This document shows positions 51,213-59,768 of a DNA stretch of 64,000 nt, one piece after another. The notes below the pieces were generated by a model. That model did not search any database and was not told the origin of the DNA. It worked only from the letters and a program-made list of their open reading frames with translations. Both the position numbers and the translations under genes were made by a program. The first letter of the stretch is position 1; each line of letters starts with the position of its first letter. Source of the DNA: Streptomyces mesophilus (GTDB lineage: Bacteria; Actinomycetota; Actinomycetes; Streptomycetales; Streptomycetaceae); contig NZ_JAAKZW010000004.1 of the NCBI RefSeq assembly GCF_011044995.1, positions 1-64,000 of the forward strand, in the 5' to 3' direction.

Positions 51213-52301
51213 ATGTCTCTGACGCGCACCGCACGCACCCGCCGTCTGACCGCCGCGCTCGCCGTCACGGCCGCACTCGCCCTGGGCGCCACCGCGTGCG
51301 GCGGCACCACCAAGGACGACGCGGCCAAGGAAGGCGGCACCGCGGCCGCGGGCAAGGCCGACCCGAACGCCGAGACCAAGAAGGACCTCACGGTCGCGTT
51401 TCTGCCCAAGCAGGTCAACAACCCGTACTTCACCACCGCCGACAACGGCGGCAAGAAGGCCGTCGAGTCGCTCGGCTCGACGTACAAGGAGGTCGGCACC
51501 AGCAGCGGCACCGACACCGCCGGGCAGGTCAGCTACGTCAACACGCTGACCCAGCAGCAGGCCGACGCGATCGCCGTGTCCGCGCAGGACCCGGGCGCGC
51601 TGTGCACCGCCCTGAAGCAGGCCATGAAGAACGGTGTCAGCGTCGTCACCTACGACTCCGACACCAAGGCCGACTGCCGCCAGGTCTTCGTCTCCCAGGC
51701 CAGCGCCGAGGACCTCGGCCGCACCCAGGTCCAGGAGATGGCGAAGCAGATCGGGGGCAAGGGCGAGATCGCGATCCTCTCGGCGGCCCAGACGGCCACG
51801 AACCAGAACACCTGGATCGACTTCATGAAGGACGAGCTCAAGAAGCCCGAGTACAAGGACATCAAGCTCGTCAAGACGGCGTACGGGGACGACGACGCGC
51901 AGAAGTCGTTCCAGCAGACCCAGGGCCTCCTCCAGGAGCACCCGAAGCTCGCCGGGATCATCTCTCCGACCACCGTCGGTATCAAGGCGGCCGCCCAGTA
52001 CCTGGCCGGTTCGAAGTACAAGGGCAAGGTCAAGCTGACCGGCCTCGGCACCCCGAACGACATGCGCGCCTACGTCAAGAACGGCACCGTCGAGGCCTTC
52101 GAGCTGTGGGACCCGGCGAAGCTCGGCGCTCTCGCCGCGCACACCGCCGTCGCCCTGGAGTCGGGACAGATCACCGGGCAGGAAGGCGAGAAGTTCAAGG
52201 CCGGCGACCTCGGCGAGTTCACGGTCGGCAAGGACGGTGTCGTCTCGCTCGGCAAGCCCACCGTCTTCAGCAAGTCGAACATCGACGACTTCGACTTCTG
52301 A
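51213..52301 (+). CDS. rhaS: Rhamnose-binding lipoprotein of the ABC transporter
   Basis: A 362-residue periplasmic-binding-protein-like lipoprotein. The signal ends in GATA-C29, the lipid attachment cysteine. The mature domain (about 60-360) has the LacI/RbsB-like fold with LTVAFLPKQVNNPYFTTAD, AIAVSAQDPGAL, VSVVTYDSDTKADCR and AYVKNGTVEAFELWDPAKLG. It delivers L-rhamnose to the permease. ATG 51213 follows AGGAC. A strong terminator-like hairpin follows its stop. Confidence 0.92.
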   Translation: MSLTRTARTRRLTAALAVTAALALGATACGGTTKDDAAKEGGTAAAGKADPNAETKKDLTVAFLPKQVNNPYFTTADNGGKKAVESLGSTYKEVGTSSGTDTAGQVSYVNTLTQQQADAIAVSAQDPGALCTALKQAMKNGVSVVTYDSDTKADCRQVFVSQASAEDLGRTQVQEMAKQIGGKGEIAILSAAQTATNQNTWIDFMKDELKKPEYKDIKLVKTAYGDDDAQKSFQQTQGLLQEHPKLAGIISPTTVGIKAAAQYLAGSKYKGKVKLTGLGTPNDMRAYVKNGTVEAFELWDPAKLGALAAHTAVALESGQITGQEGEKFKAGDLGEFTVGKDGVVSLGKPTVFSKSNIDDFDF

Positions 52302-52332
52302 GCCGTTCGACCGCTGGACCGCCCGACCCAAC

Positions 52333-52363
52333 GGGGCCGTCAACGCCGGGCGTTGACGGCCCC
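52333..52363 (+). terminator. Hairpin between rhaS and rhaM
   Basis: GGGGCCGTCAACGC (52333-52346) pairs perfectly over 14 bases with GCGTTGACGGCCCC (52350-52363) around CGG. It lies 31 bases after the rhaS stop and 25 bases before the mutarotase start. It is likely a partial terminator separating the transporter genes from rhaM and the regulator. Confidence 0.75.
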
Positions 52364-52387
52364 ACCCCGTGAGAGGACTTCACCGGC

Positions 52388-52708
52388 ATGCAGCGTGTCT
52401 GCTTCCTGCTCCGTGTCCGCGGCGACCGGATCGACGAGTACCGCGAACGCCACCGTCACGTATGGCAGGAGATGCGCACGGCGCTCTCGGCGGCCGGCTG
52501 GCGCAACTACTCGCTGTTCCTGCGCGAGGACGGCCTGCTCGTCGGCTATCTGGAGACCGACGACTTCGACGCGGCACGCGCCGCCATGGACGCCACCGAT
52601 GTGAACTCCCGCTGGCAGGCGGAGATGGCGGACTTCTTCGAGGAGCTCGACGGCCGGTCGCCGGACGGGGCGATGCGCCCGCTGACCGAGATCTTCCACC
52701 TGGCATGA
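52388..52708 (+). CDS. rhaM: L-rhamnose mutarotase
   Basis: A 106-residue RhaM-family protein, close to the usual 104. MQRVCFLLRVRGDRIDEYRE, the catalytic-region HRHVWQEM, GWRNYSLFLREDGLLVGYLE and MADFFEEL are family segments. It interconverts alpha and beta anomers of L-rhamnose so that the isomerase receives the right form. It lies between the transporter and the LacI regulator on the same strand. Confidence 0.92.
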   Translation: MQRVCFLLRVRGDRIDEYRERHRHVWQEMRTALSAAGWRNYSLFLREDGLLVGYLETDDFDAARAAMDATDVNSRWQAEMADFFEELDGRSPDGAMRPLTEIFHLA

Positions 52709-52764
52709 GGAACGGACCGGGCTCCCGTACGGCGGGCACAGCGAGCAGGACTTCAGGGGGACGC

Positions 52765-53793
52765 ATGGCAGGGGGGCGGCCGCCCGTCGGCATCAAGGAC
52801 GTGGCGCGCGCGGCGGGAGTGTCCGTCGGGACGGTGTCCAACGTCCTCAACCAGCCCGACCGCGTCTCCGAGCAGACCCTGCGCCATGTCAAGGAGGTCA
52901 TCGAAGGCCTCGGCTACGTGCGCAGCGAGTCCGCCCGCCAACTGCGCGCCGGACAGAGCCGCATCATGGCGCTGCTCGTCCTCGATCTGAGCAACCCCTT
53001 CTTCGTCGACGTGGCCCGCGGCGCCGAACGGGCCGCCCGCGAAGCCGGGCTCGGCGTGATGGTGTGCACCAGCGACCAGAGCGCCGAGGAAGAGGCGCAC
53101 TACCTGTCGCTCTTCGCCGAACAGCGCGTACGCGGCGCACTCGTCACCCCCGCCGACCCCAGCGGCGAGACCCTGCGCGCCTTTCGCCGGCAGGGCATTC
53201 CGTATGTCGTCGTGGACCGTGTCACCGGTGACGAAGAGGGCTGCTCCGTGTCCGTGGACGACGTGGCCGGCGGCGCCCTGGCGGTACGTCACCTGCTCGC
53301 ACAGGGCCACCGCTCGCTGGCGTACGTCAGCGGACCGCCCCATCTGAAGCAGGTGCAGGACCGGCGCGAGGGCGCCCATCTCGCGCTCGCGGAGGCGGGT
53401 CTCGACGCCGGACTGCTGCGTGAACTGCCCACCGAGCGGCTCGACGTGAGCGCGGGACGCGACGCGGGCAGCCGGCTGCTGGGTCTGGGCGAACGCCCCA
53501 CGGCGGTCTTCTGCGCCAACGACCTGCTCGCCCTCGGTGTGCTCCAGGCGCTGTACGCGGCGGGCGTCAAGGTCCCCGAGGACATCGCGATCGTCGGCTA
53601 CGACGACATCGAGTTCGCGGCGGCCGCCACGGTGCCCCTGACCTCGGTCCGCCAGCCGGCCCGCACCCTGGGCACCCTCGCCGCCCGGATGCTGCTCCAG
53701 GAGACCGACACCGACGCCGACCGGCACCGCCACGAGCACGTGGTGCTCCAACCGGAGCTCGTGGTACGGCAGTCGAGCCTGGCGCGGGAGTGA
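52765..53793 (+). CDS. LacI-family regulator of the rhamnose locus
   Basis: A 342-residue protein with an N-terminal LacI helix-turn-helix (about 9-30: IKDVARAAGVSVGTVSNVLN) and hinge, then a sugar-binding domain (about 65-335: ALLVLDLSNPFFVDVARGAE and TAVFCANDLLALGVLQAL). It lies at the end of the rhamnose uptake genes. Palindromic TGAA..TTCA-type operators in front of rhaI, the ABC operon and both exported glycosidase operons make those its likely targets. Rhamnose or a derivative is the likely inducer. Confidence 0.9.
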   Translation: MAGGRPPVGIKDVARAAGVSVGTVSNVLNQPDRVSEQTLRHVKEVIEGLGYVRSESARQLRAGQSRIMALLVLDLSNPFFVDVARGAERAAREAGLGVMVCTSDQSAEEEAHYLSLFAEQRVRGALVTPADPSGETLRAFRRQGIPYVVVDRVTGDEEGCSVSVDDVAGGALAVRHLLAQGHRSLAYVSGPPHLKQVQDRREGAHLALAEAGLDAGLLRELPTERLDVSAGRDAGSRLLGLGERPTAVFCANDLLALGVLQALYAAGVKVPEDIAIVGYDDIEFAAAATVPLTSVRQPARTLGTLAARMLLQETDTDADRHRHEHVVLQPELVVRQSSLARE

Positions 53794-53819
53794 CACGCTG
53801 CGGCCGGCTGAGCCCCGAA

Positions 53820-53845
53820 GGGGACCGTCCTTGCGGACGGTCCCC
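53820..53845. terminator. Hairpin terminator between convergent genes
   Basis: GGGGACCGTCC (53820-53830) pairs perfectly with GGACGGTCCCC (53835-53845) around TTGC. It lies 26 bases after the lacI stop and 27 bases from the convergent GH106-like stop, so it probably terminates transcription from both directions. Confidence 0.85.
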
Positions 53846-53872
53846 CTCGTCATGCGCCTCGCCCGCCACGTC

Positions 53873-56842
53873 TCACACGCGCACGGTCCCGACGCCGTAC
53901 GGCACGATCCGCACCGGGCCGAGCAGGCCGTAGTCCTGCCGCTTGGCGGCGCCGAACACCGTCGGGCGGGTGACGCGCAGGCGGTTGAGGAGGGGGCTCG
54001 CCACCTCCACCTCGATGGTGTTGGTGCCGCGCCGCAGCCGGGAGCCGAGATCCGCGACCCGGGTCAGCTGGTCGACCGGCGGCAGCTCCTTGCCGTTCAC
54101 CCGCACGTGGAACGTGTCGCACACACCGCCCAGGTGCAGATACGCGCCGTGCCGCGCGGACCACTCCGCGCCCAGCTCGAGGGTCGCGCGATAGCGGCCC
54201 ACTCCGGAGACGTCCTCCAGGCCGGGGATCTTCGACCAGGGGGTGAGCGCGGCCAGTTCGACCACGTGCCGCTCGTGCGCCGTCTCGGTGGCGCTAGCTC
54301 CCGGCCGCCAGTCGTCGACCGTGAGCGTCCAGGACGTGAGCGCGACGGGTTCCGGCACCGCGCCGATGGTGGTCTCGACCGTACGGCCGTCGTCGAGGGT
54401 GGTGGTGTACGAGCCCGCGGCCGCGGCGCGGACTTCAGGGCGCGCCCCGTCCCTCAGGCGAATCGAGTCCGCCTGGGTGGCGGTCGCATGACGGCGGGGC
54501 AGGTCACGGGCCGGGCGGGCCAGCACGACCACGGTGACCGCGCCGGGCTCGAGGTCCACCGTCAGCCGGATCCGGCCGTCGTCGGTGCGCGTGTACAGGG
54601 CGATCGGGGCGACCTCGCCCGTCCACGGATCGAGCCGGTGCGGGACGGCTCCCTTGACGTGCGGGGTGAGTGTGACGTCGTGGGTGATGCGGGACCCGGT
54701 CGACCCCTTCTTGCTCACCGCGTCGTTGGCGAAGTAGAACCAGTCGGCCTCGTCACTCGCCCGGTGCGTGTGCAGCAGCATGGACGACTGCGCGTACTCG
54801 ACGTCCCGGCGCAGCCCGAGCGCGGCGATGGCCTCCGGGATGTCCGGCCGGTCGGCCACCGTGTGGACCGTCTTCAACGTGCCGAGCTCCGCGAGGAGTC
54901 GACGCAGCCGCTCGTCGTCGCCGGGCCGGGCCCGGCCCGGAACGCGGGCGTCCGACCAGTCGCCGACGAGGATGACGCGCAGCCCCGCCTTCGCGTACGA
55001 GAGCAGCTTCTCGGCGACTCCCAGCTCCAGGGTGTGCTCGCGGCCCGCCATGATGTCCCCGTCGACCACGAGGGCCTTGAGCGCCAGGCCGTCCGGTGCG
55101 AACCGGCCCCCGTGGACCTTCGCGGACGGCAGATCGAGCAGGCGCGGGCTGAGGAACGTGTGCGTCCAGCCGACCGGCACGCCGTCACCGGAGAACCATG
55201 GAGCGCCCAGGCCGGACCCGGCGTATCCCTTCTGCCGCAGCACCCCGACGTCGACCTTGTTGACGCCGGTCTGCAACACGGCCTGCACACGCGCGAGTTG
55301 GTCGGCGATGGACCGCGTGTGCCGCCACGTGGGCTGGCGCGGACCCCACGCCTCGCCGTAGCCGGCCGCACCCGAGTAGGGCGAGAAGGCGGCGAAGCCC
55401 GGCCACTGGGCACCAGGGGCGTCGGCATACGCGAAACCGTGGAAAACGGCCTGGTTGACACCGGCCGCGTACTGCGTGACCAGCTTCTTGAGGGTGTCGG
55501 CCCAGGTCGTGGCGTACGCGCCGCCGGCCGTGGCGCCCGCCTCGTTCGACACGATGCGCTTGCCGCCCATGTCCCGCCCGCCGGCCAGGCACCGGAAGTC
55601 GTCCAGGTTCTTGAAGCCGAGCGACTCGCCCTCGGTGATGTCCAGGAGCGCCGACTTGTAGATGGCGTCGGTCTCCAGGCCGTACGGCTGGATGCGCAGT
55701 TTCAGCCCGAGGGTGTGCGCCCACTTCTGCAACGGAAGCAGATGGTGCTCGACGTACAGCTCGGTGATCACCTCCATGACGTCGCGGCGCACCGCCTTGT
55801 CGAGCGTCGGCTCGAAGCTGAAGACGTGGTCCTCGTGCCGCTCCATGAACGCGGCCAGGTAGGGGAGCAGCGCGTATCCGCGGCGGCGTTCGAACTCGGC
55901 GGGGAGCGCGGGGGTCCACAGGGTCGCCTCGGTCTCCATCTCGATGGAGTCCTCGAACAGCGCCCCGCCCGTCTCGCGAAGGAGCCCGCGGATCGAGGGC
56001 GTGAGGATGTGCCGCTCCCAGAAGTCGGTGACCGCGCGCGTACCCGCGTCGCTGAAGTGGTCCACGACGTAGGACAGGGGAGTGGTGTGGTCCCTGCCCT
56101 CGGGGCGCTGGCCGGAACCGCGTTCCCAGTACGCCACGAGCAGCCAGGTCGCGCCGTCGGCGGGAGCGGACCACGTGATGCGGCAGCCCGCGACGCGGTC
56201 CGTGACATCGGTGACGGTCGCCTGGTCGAGGCGCACCGGCTCGGCTTCCGGTGAACTGCCGGCCGAGACCCGGACGGACTGCACGGTCAGCAGCCGCTGC
56301 TCGATGACGCCCTCCTCCTCGGGGGCCGGGGCGGCCGGCAGGGGGCCGTCGTAGGTCGAGCCGGCCGTCACGACTGCGAATCCGTGGGCGAGTTCCTTCG
56401 CCGCGGCCTTGTCGTCCGGCGTGATCGAGGGCACGGCGGCGGGCCAGGCCGGGCCGATCGTGAGGTCGACCTCGACGTCACGCTTCTTCGCCTCGCGCAG
56501 CGCCGCCTCGATCGCGGCCCGCCAGGCGGCGGTGCCCCAGCCGTAGCGGACCGTGTCCAGCTGCTCGGTCATGCTGTGCGTGACCGCGGCGATCTCCACA
56601 CCGCCGAAGCCGCCCTCGGCGATCGCGCGGATCTCGCGGGCGATCTCGGCGGTGTCGACCAGGGCGTCGGGCCACCACCAGCGGAACTTGGGGCGCACCG
56701 AGGACGCGGGAGCGCCGAGGCCGGGGACCGCGCCCGCAAAGGGAGCCGCCGTGGCGGTGCCCGTCGCGCCGCCCCAGTGCAGAGCCGTCGCGGCGCCTGC
56801 CACGGCGCTCATTCTCAGCAGGGTCCGGCGTCGCAGGCTCAT
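53873..56842 (-). CDS. Exported GH106-like alpha-L-rhamnosidase
   Basis: A 989-residue exported protein. ATG 56842 follows GAGGAGA. The signal has SLRRRTLLRMSAVAGAATAL, a Tat-like motif. The domain begins KFRWWWPDALVDTAEIAREI, typical of GH106-like glycosyl hydrolases, with conserved GGFGGVEI, ITELYVEHHLLPLQKWAH and IVSNEAGATAGGAYATTW; a C-terminal beta-sandwich (about 850-985) resembles a galactose-binding domain. It most likely releases L-rhamnose from plant polysaccharide side chains. A promoter with LacI-type operator sites is upstream. Other GH106-like specificities cannot be excluded. Confidence 0.82.
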   Translation of the reverse strand: MSLRRRTLLRMSAVAGAATALHWGGATGTATAAPFAGAVPGLGAPASSVRPKFRWWWPDALVDTAEIAREIRAIAEGGFGGVEIAAVTHSMTEQLDTVRYGWGTAAWRAAIEAALREAKKRDVEVDLTIGPAWPAAVPSITPDDKAAAKELAHGFAVVTAGSTYDGPLPAAPAPEEEGVIEQRLLTVQSVRVSAGSSPEAEPVRLDQATVTDVTDRVAGCRITWSAPADGATWLLVAYWERGSGQRPEGRDHTTPLSYVVDHFSDAGTRAVTDFWERHILTPSIRGLLRETGGALFEDSIEMETEATLWTPALPAEFERRRGYALLPYLAAFMERHEDHVFSFEPTLDKAVRRDVMEVITELYVEHHLLPLQKWAHTLGLKLRIQPYGLETDAIYKSALLDITEGESLGFKNLDDFRCLAGGRDMGGKRIVSNEAGATAGGAYATTWADTLKKLVTQYAAGVNQAVFHGFAYADAPGAQWPGFAAFSPYSGAAGYGEAWGPRQPTWRHTRSIADQLARVQAVLQTGVNKVDVGVLRQKGYAGSGLGAPWFSGDGVPVGWTHTFLSPRLLDLPSAKVHGGRFAPDGLALKALVVDGDIMAGREHTLELGVAEKLLSYAKAGLRVILVGDWSDARVPGRARPGDDERLRRLLAELGTLKTVHTVADRPDIPEAIAALGLRRDVEYAQSSMLLHTHRASDEADWFYFANDAVSKKGSTGSRITHDVTLTPHVKGAVPHRLDPWTGEVAPIALYTRTDDGRIRLTVDLEPGAVTVVVLARPARDLPRRHATATQADSIRLRDGARPEVRAAAAGSYTTTLDDGRTVETTIGAVPEPVALTSWTLTVDDWRPGASATETAHERHVVELAALTPWSKIPGLEDVSGVGRYRATLELGAEWSARHGAYLHLGGVCDTFHVRVNGKELPPVDQLTRVADLGSRLRRGTNTIEVEVASPLLNRLRVTRPTVFGAAKRQDYGLLGPVRIVPYGVGTVRV

Positions 56843-56871
56843 GGCTCTCCTCGTTGAGTGTCCGGGACGGA

Positions 56872-56935
56872 TTGAACGGTTCAAACGATTCAATCAGTGC
56901 GCGAGGAACCTACGTTGAGGTGAAGCGCCAGGCAA
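56872..56935 (-). promoter_or_regulatory. GH106-like gene promoter with operator pair
   Basis: On the minus strand, -35 TTGCCT (56935-56930), a 17-base spacer and -10 TAGGTT (56912-56907) are followed by TGAATCGTTTGA and TTGAAC-G-GTTCAA. On the plus strand these are TCAAACGATTCA (56881-56892) and the perfect 6-1-6 inverted repeat at 56872-56884. The arrangement mirrors the rhaI and ABC promoters. Confidence 0.75.
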
Positions 56936-56968
56936 GGGGTGGGTGTCAACTTTCCCCGTACAGAGGTC

Positions 56969-57026
56969 TTGACGGCCGTTGCGGGCTCGCGCAGAGTGGC
57001 CGTCGATGCGACCCGAAACGATTCAA
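56969..57026 (+). promoter_or_regulatory. GH127 operon promoter with operator-like site
   Basis: TTGACG (56969-56974) and, after 17 bases, a weak -10 CAGAGT (56992-56997) are followed by CGAAACGATTCA (57014-57025), which differs at two positions from TGAATCGATTCA. It fits the same rhamnose operator series but less well, so it would be the weakest of the four sites. Confidence 0.55.
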
Positions 57027-57141
57027 CTCGCCTGAGGGTGCCAGCAGATGGGCCGACCAGCTCGCGCCCGTTGTGCGGCCTCCTGCACGCCTCGGTGACG
57101 CACCCGCCGCCGCCCCGCACCCGCCGTAACGGAGCCGCCCC

Positions 57142-59733
57142 ATGACCCGTCAACCCCTTCCGAGACGCACCTTCGTCGCCCTGTCGGGGGTGACCGTGGC
57201 CGCCGTGTCGGGAATGGGGAGCGCGAGCGCCGCCGGCCCCGTCCGTGCGCCTGCCGTCCCCGCGGCCGCGACAGGGCGACGCCCCCTGCTCGCCGAACTG
57301 CCCCTCGGTGACGTCAGGCTTCTCGAGAGCCCGTTCCGCGCCAACATGCTCCGCACCTGCGCCTACCTGAAGGCCGTCGACGCCGACCGCCTGCTGCACA
57401 CCTTCCGCGTCACCGTGGGCCTCGACTCGGACGCGGAACCCTGCGGCGGCTGGGAGGCGCCGACGATCCAGTTGCGCGGACACACCACCGGCCACCTCCT
57501 GTCCGGGCTCGCGCTCGCGTACGCAAACACCGGAGACCAGGAGTACGCGGACAAGGGCCGCTACCTGGTCGGCGCCCTCGCGGCCTGCCAGCGCGCGGCC
57601 CCCGCCGCAGGCTTCTCGGAGGGCTACCTGTCCGCCTTTCCCGAGCAGGTGTTCGCGGACCTGGAAGCGGGCGGCAAACCCTGGGCCCCGTACTACACGA
57701 TCCACAAGATCATGGCCGGGCTGCTCGACCAGTACCGGCTCTGCGGCAACGAGGAGGCGCTCAACGTCCTTCAGCGCATGGCCCGTTGGGCCGAGCGGCG
57801 TCTCGCGGCACTCGACCGCAGCGGCCTGAACAATGTGCTGCGCGTGGAGTGGGGCGGCATGAACGACGTGCTCGCCGCGCTGCACTTGGCCACGGGCGAT
57901 GCGGTGGCGCTGCGCACCGCGCGCCGCTTCGACCAGGAGGACCTGTTCGGTCCGCTGGCCGAGGGCCGCGACGAGCTGGCCGGACGGCACGCCAACACGG
58001 AGATCGCCAAGATCGTGGGCGCCGCGCGGCTTTACGAGGCCACGGGCGAGGACCGCTACCGGAAGATCGCCGCGCACTTCTGGGACATCGTGGTCCGCGA
58101 TCACACCTACGCCATCGGCGGCAACTCCAACCAGGAGTTCTTCGGGCCGCCCGGCGAGCTCGTCAGCCGGCTCTCCGAGGACACCTGCGAGAACTGCAAC
58201 ACGTACAACCTGCTCAAGCTGGGCCGCGGCCTGTTCCTGCACGATCCGGAGCGGACCGCCTACATGGACCACTACGAGTGGGCGCTGTGCAACCAGATGC
58301 TCGGCGAGCAGGACCCCGACTCCGCCCACGGCTATGTCACCTACTACACGGGCCTGTGGGCCGGTTCGCGGCGGCAGCCCAAAGGCGGGCTCGGTGCGGC
58401 GCCGGGCAGCTACAGCAGCGACTACGACAACTTCTCCTGCGACCACGGCACCGGTCTCGAAACACAGACGAAGTTCGCCGACAGCATCTACTTCGAGTCG
58501 GCCGACTCTCACCCGGAGAGCCTGCCCGAGCTGTACGTCAACCTCTTCATCCCCTCCGAACTGACCTGGCGCAGAACGGGAGTGACCCTCCGTCAGTCCG
58601 GCGGCCATCCGGACGCTTCGGGCCCGGTGCGCATCACCGTGCGCCGCGGTACCGCCCGCTTCCGCCTCAAGGTCCGTATCCCCGGCTGGCTCGCGGACGC
58701 GGACCGGCCGCTCACCGCGCAGGTGAGAGTCAACTCGAGGCCCGTCGCCCCCGAGCTCGTGCAGCCGGGCGGTCTCCTCACCCTCGACCGCCTGTGGCGT
58801 GCGGGCGACACCGTCGAACTGTCCTTCCCGCGCGCGCTGACCTGGCGTCCCGCACCCGACAACCCGCACGTGCACGCCCTGTCGTACGGGCCGTTGGTGC
58901 TCGCCGGCGCGTACGGGGACGTGAAGTCGCCCACCATCCCGTCCCTGGTGCGCTCGTCGTTGCGCCGCGTCGGGACGGATCCGGTGCGCTTCAGCGCGTC
59001 GCAGACGGATGGCGGCGACGTCGCCCTGCTGCCGTTCCACCAGATCCACCACCAGCACTACAACGTCTACTTCGCGACCGAACCGCCTCCCGCGCCACCG
59101 CGCGAGACGGCGCGCTACCTCCTCGACGAGGGGTCCGGTACCGCGGTGCGGGACACCACCGGCATACGGCCCGCGGGCGCGCTGGCCGACGGCGCCTCGT
59201 GGACGACAGGGCGCGACGGCCGCACCCCCGCGGTCGCGCTAGACGGGCAGGGCGGGCATGTGGTGCTGCCCTCCGGGCTGATCACGGGACTGACCGCGCT
59301 CACGCTCAGCACGTGGGTCCGCGTCGACGCCCAGGTCAATTCGGCCCGGATCTTCGACCTCGGCTTCCACAAGAGCACCTACCTCTTCCTCGCCGCACGC
59401 ACGGGGACCGGGCGGCCCCGGGCGGCCCTGAAGATCGCGGGAATGGAGGGCGAGGACCTCATCGACGGTGACGCACCGCTGCCCACCGGCAAGTGGGCCC
59501 ACGTGGCGCTCGTGCTCGGGTCCGGTGGGGGAGTCCTCTACGTCGACGGCGCGGAGTCCGGGCGCAACGAGTCCTTCGTCTCCTCCCCGCTGCTTCTCGG
59601 CGTGACGCCCCGCGCCTATCTGGGCCGCTCGCAGAACTCCACCCACCCGTATCTGCAGGGCGCGATCGCCGCATTCCGTGTGCACAACCACGCCTTGAGC
59701 GCGCAGGAGATCGCCGCACTCGCCCGTTCCTGA
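57142..59733 (+). CDS. Exported GH127/GH146-type beta-L-arabinofuranosidase-like protein with LamG domain
   Basis: An 863-residue exported protein. The Tat signal is LPRRTFVALSGVTVAAVSG. The (alpha/alpha)6 catalytic domain (about 45-420) and beta domains are DUF1680 type. E350 and C352 in CENCNTYNLLKL and C433 in FSCDHGTGLE match the Glu-x-Cys and distal Cys zinc/nucleophile set of HypBA1 (E338, C340, C417/418). A C-terminal LamG/concanavalin-like domain spans about 655-863 (ARYLLDEGSGTAVRD). It probably releases L-arabinofuranose from plant cell-wall glycans. It heads an operon with a GH106-like gene and GH78. Confidence 0.85.
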   Translation: MTRQPLPRRTFVALSGVTVAAVSGMGSASAAGPVRAPAVPAAATGRRPLLAELPLGDVRLLESPFRANMLRTCAYLKAVDADRLLHTFRVTVGLDSDAEPCGGWEAPTIQLRGHTTGHLLSGLALAYANTGDQEYADKGRYLVGALAACQRAAPAAGFSEGYLSAFPEQVFADLEAGGKPWAPYYTIHKIMAGLLDQYRLCGNEEALNVLQRMARWAERRLAALDRSGLNNVLRVEWGGMNDVLAALHLATGDAVALRTARRFDQEDLFGPLAEGRDELAGRHANTEIAKIVGAARLYEATGEDRYRKIAAHFWDIVVRDHTYAIGGNSNQEFFGPPGELVSRLSEDTCENCNTYNLLKLGRGLFLHDPERTAYMDHYEWALCNQMLGEQDPDSAHGYVTYYTGLWAGSRRQPKGGLGAAPGSYSSDYDNFSCDHGTGLETQTKFADSIYFESADSHPESLPELYVNLFIPSELTWRRTGVTLRQSGGHPDASGPVRITVRRGTARFRLKVRIPGWLADADRPLTAQVRVNSRPVAPELVQPGGLLTLDRLWRAGDTVELSFPRALTWRPAPDNPHVHALSYGPLVLAGAYGDVKSPTIPSLVRSSLRRVGTDPVRFSASQTDGGDVALLPFHQIHHQHYNVYFATEPPPAPPRETARYLLDEGSGTAVRDTTGIRPAGALADGASWTTGRDGRTPAVALDGQGGHVVLPSGLITGLTALTLSTWVRVDAQVNSARIFDLGFHKSTYLFLAARTGTGRPRAALKIAGMEGEDLIDGDAPLPTGKWAHVALVLGSGGGVLYVDGAESGRNESFVSSPLLLGVTPRAYLGRSQNSTHPYLQGAIAAFRVHNHALSAQEIAALARS

Positions 59734-59768
59734 CCCGCGTTCTCCACCCCTGAACAGAAAGTTCCCAG

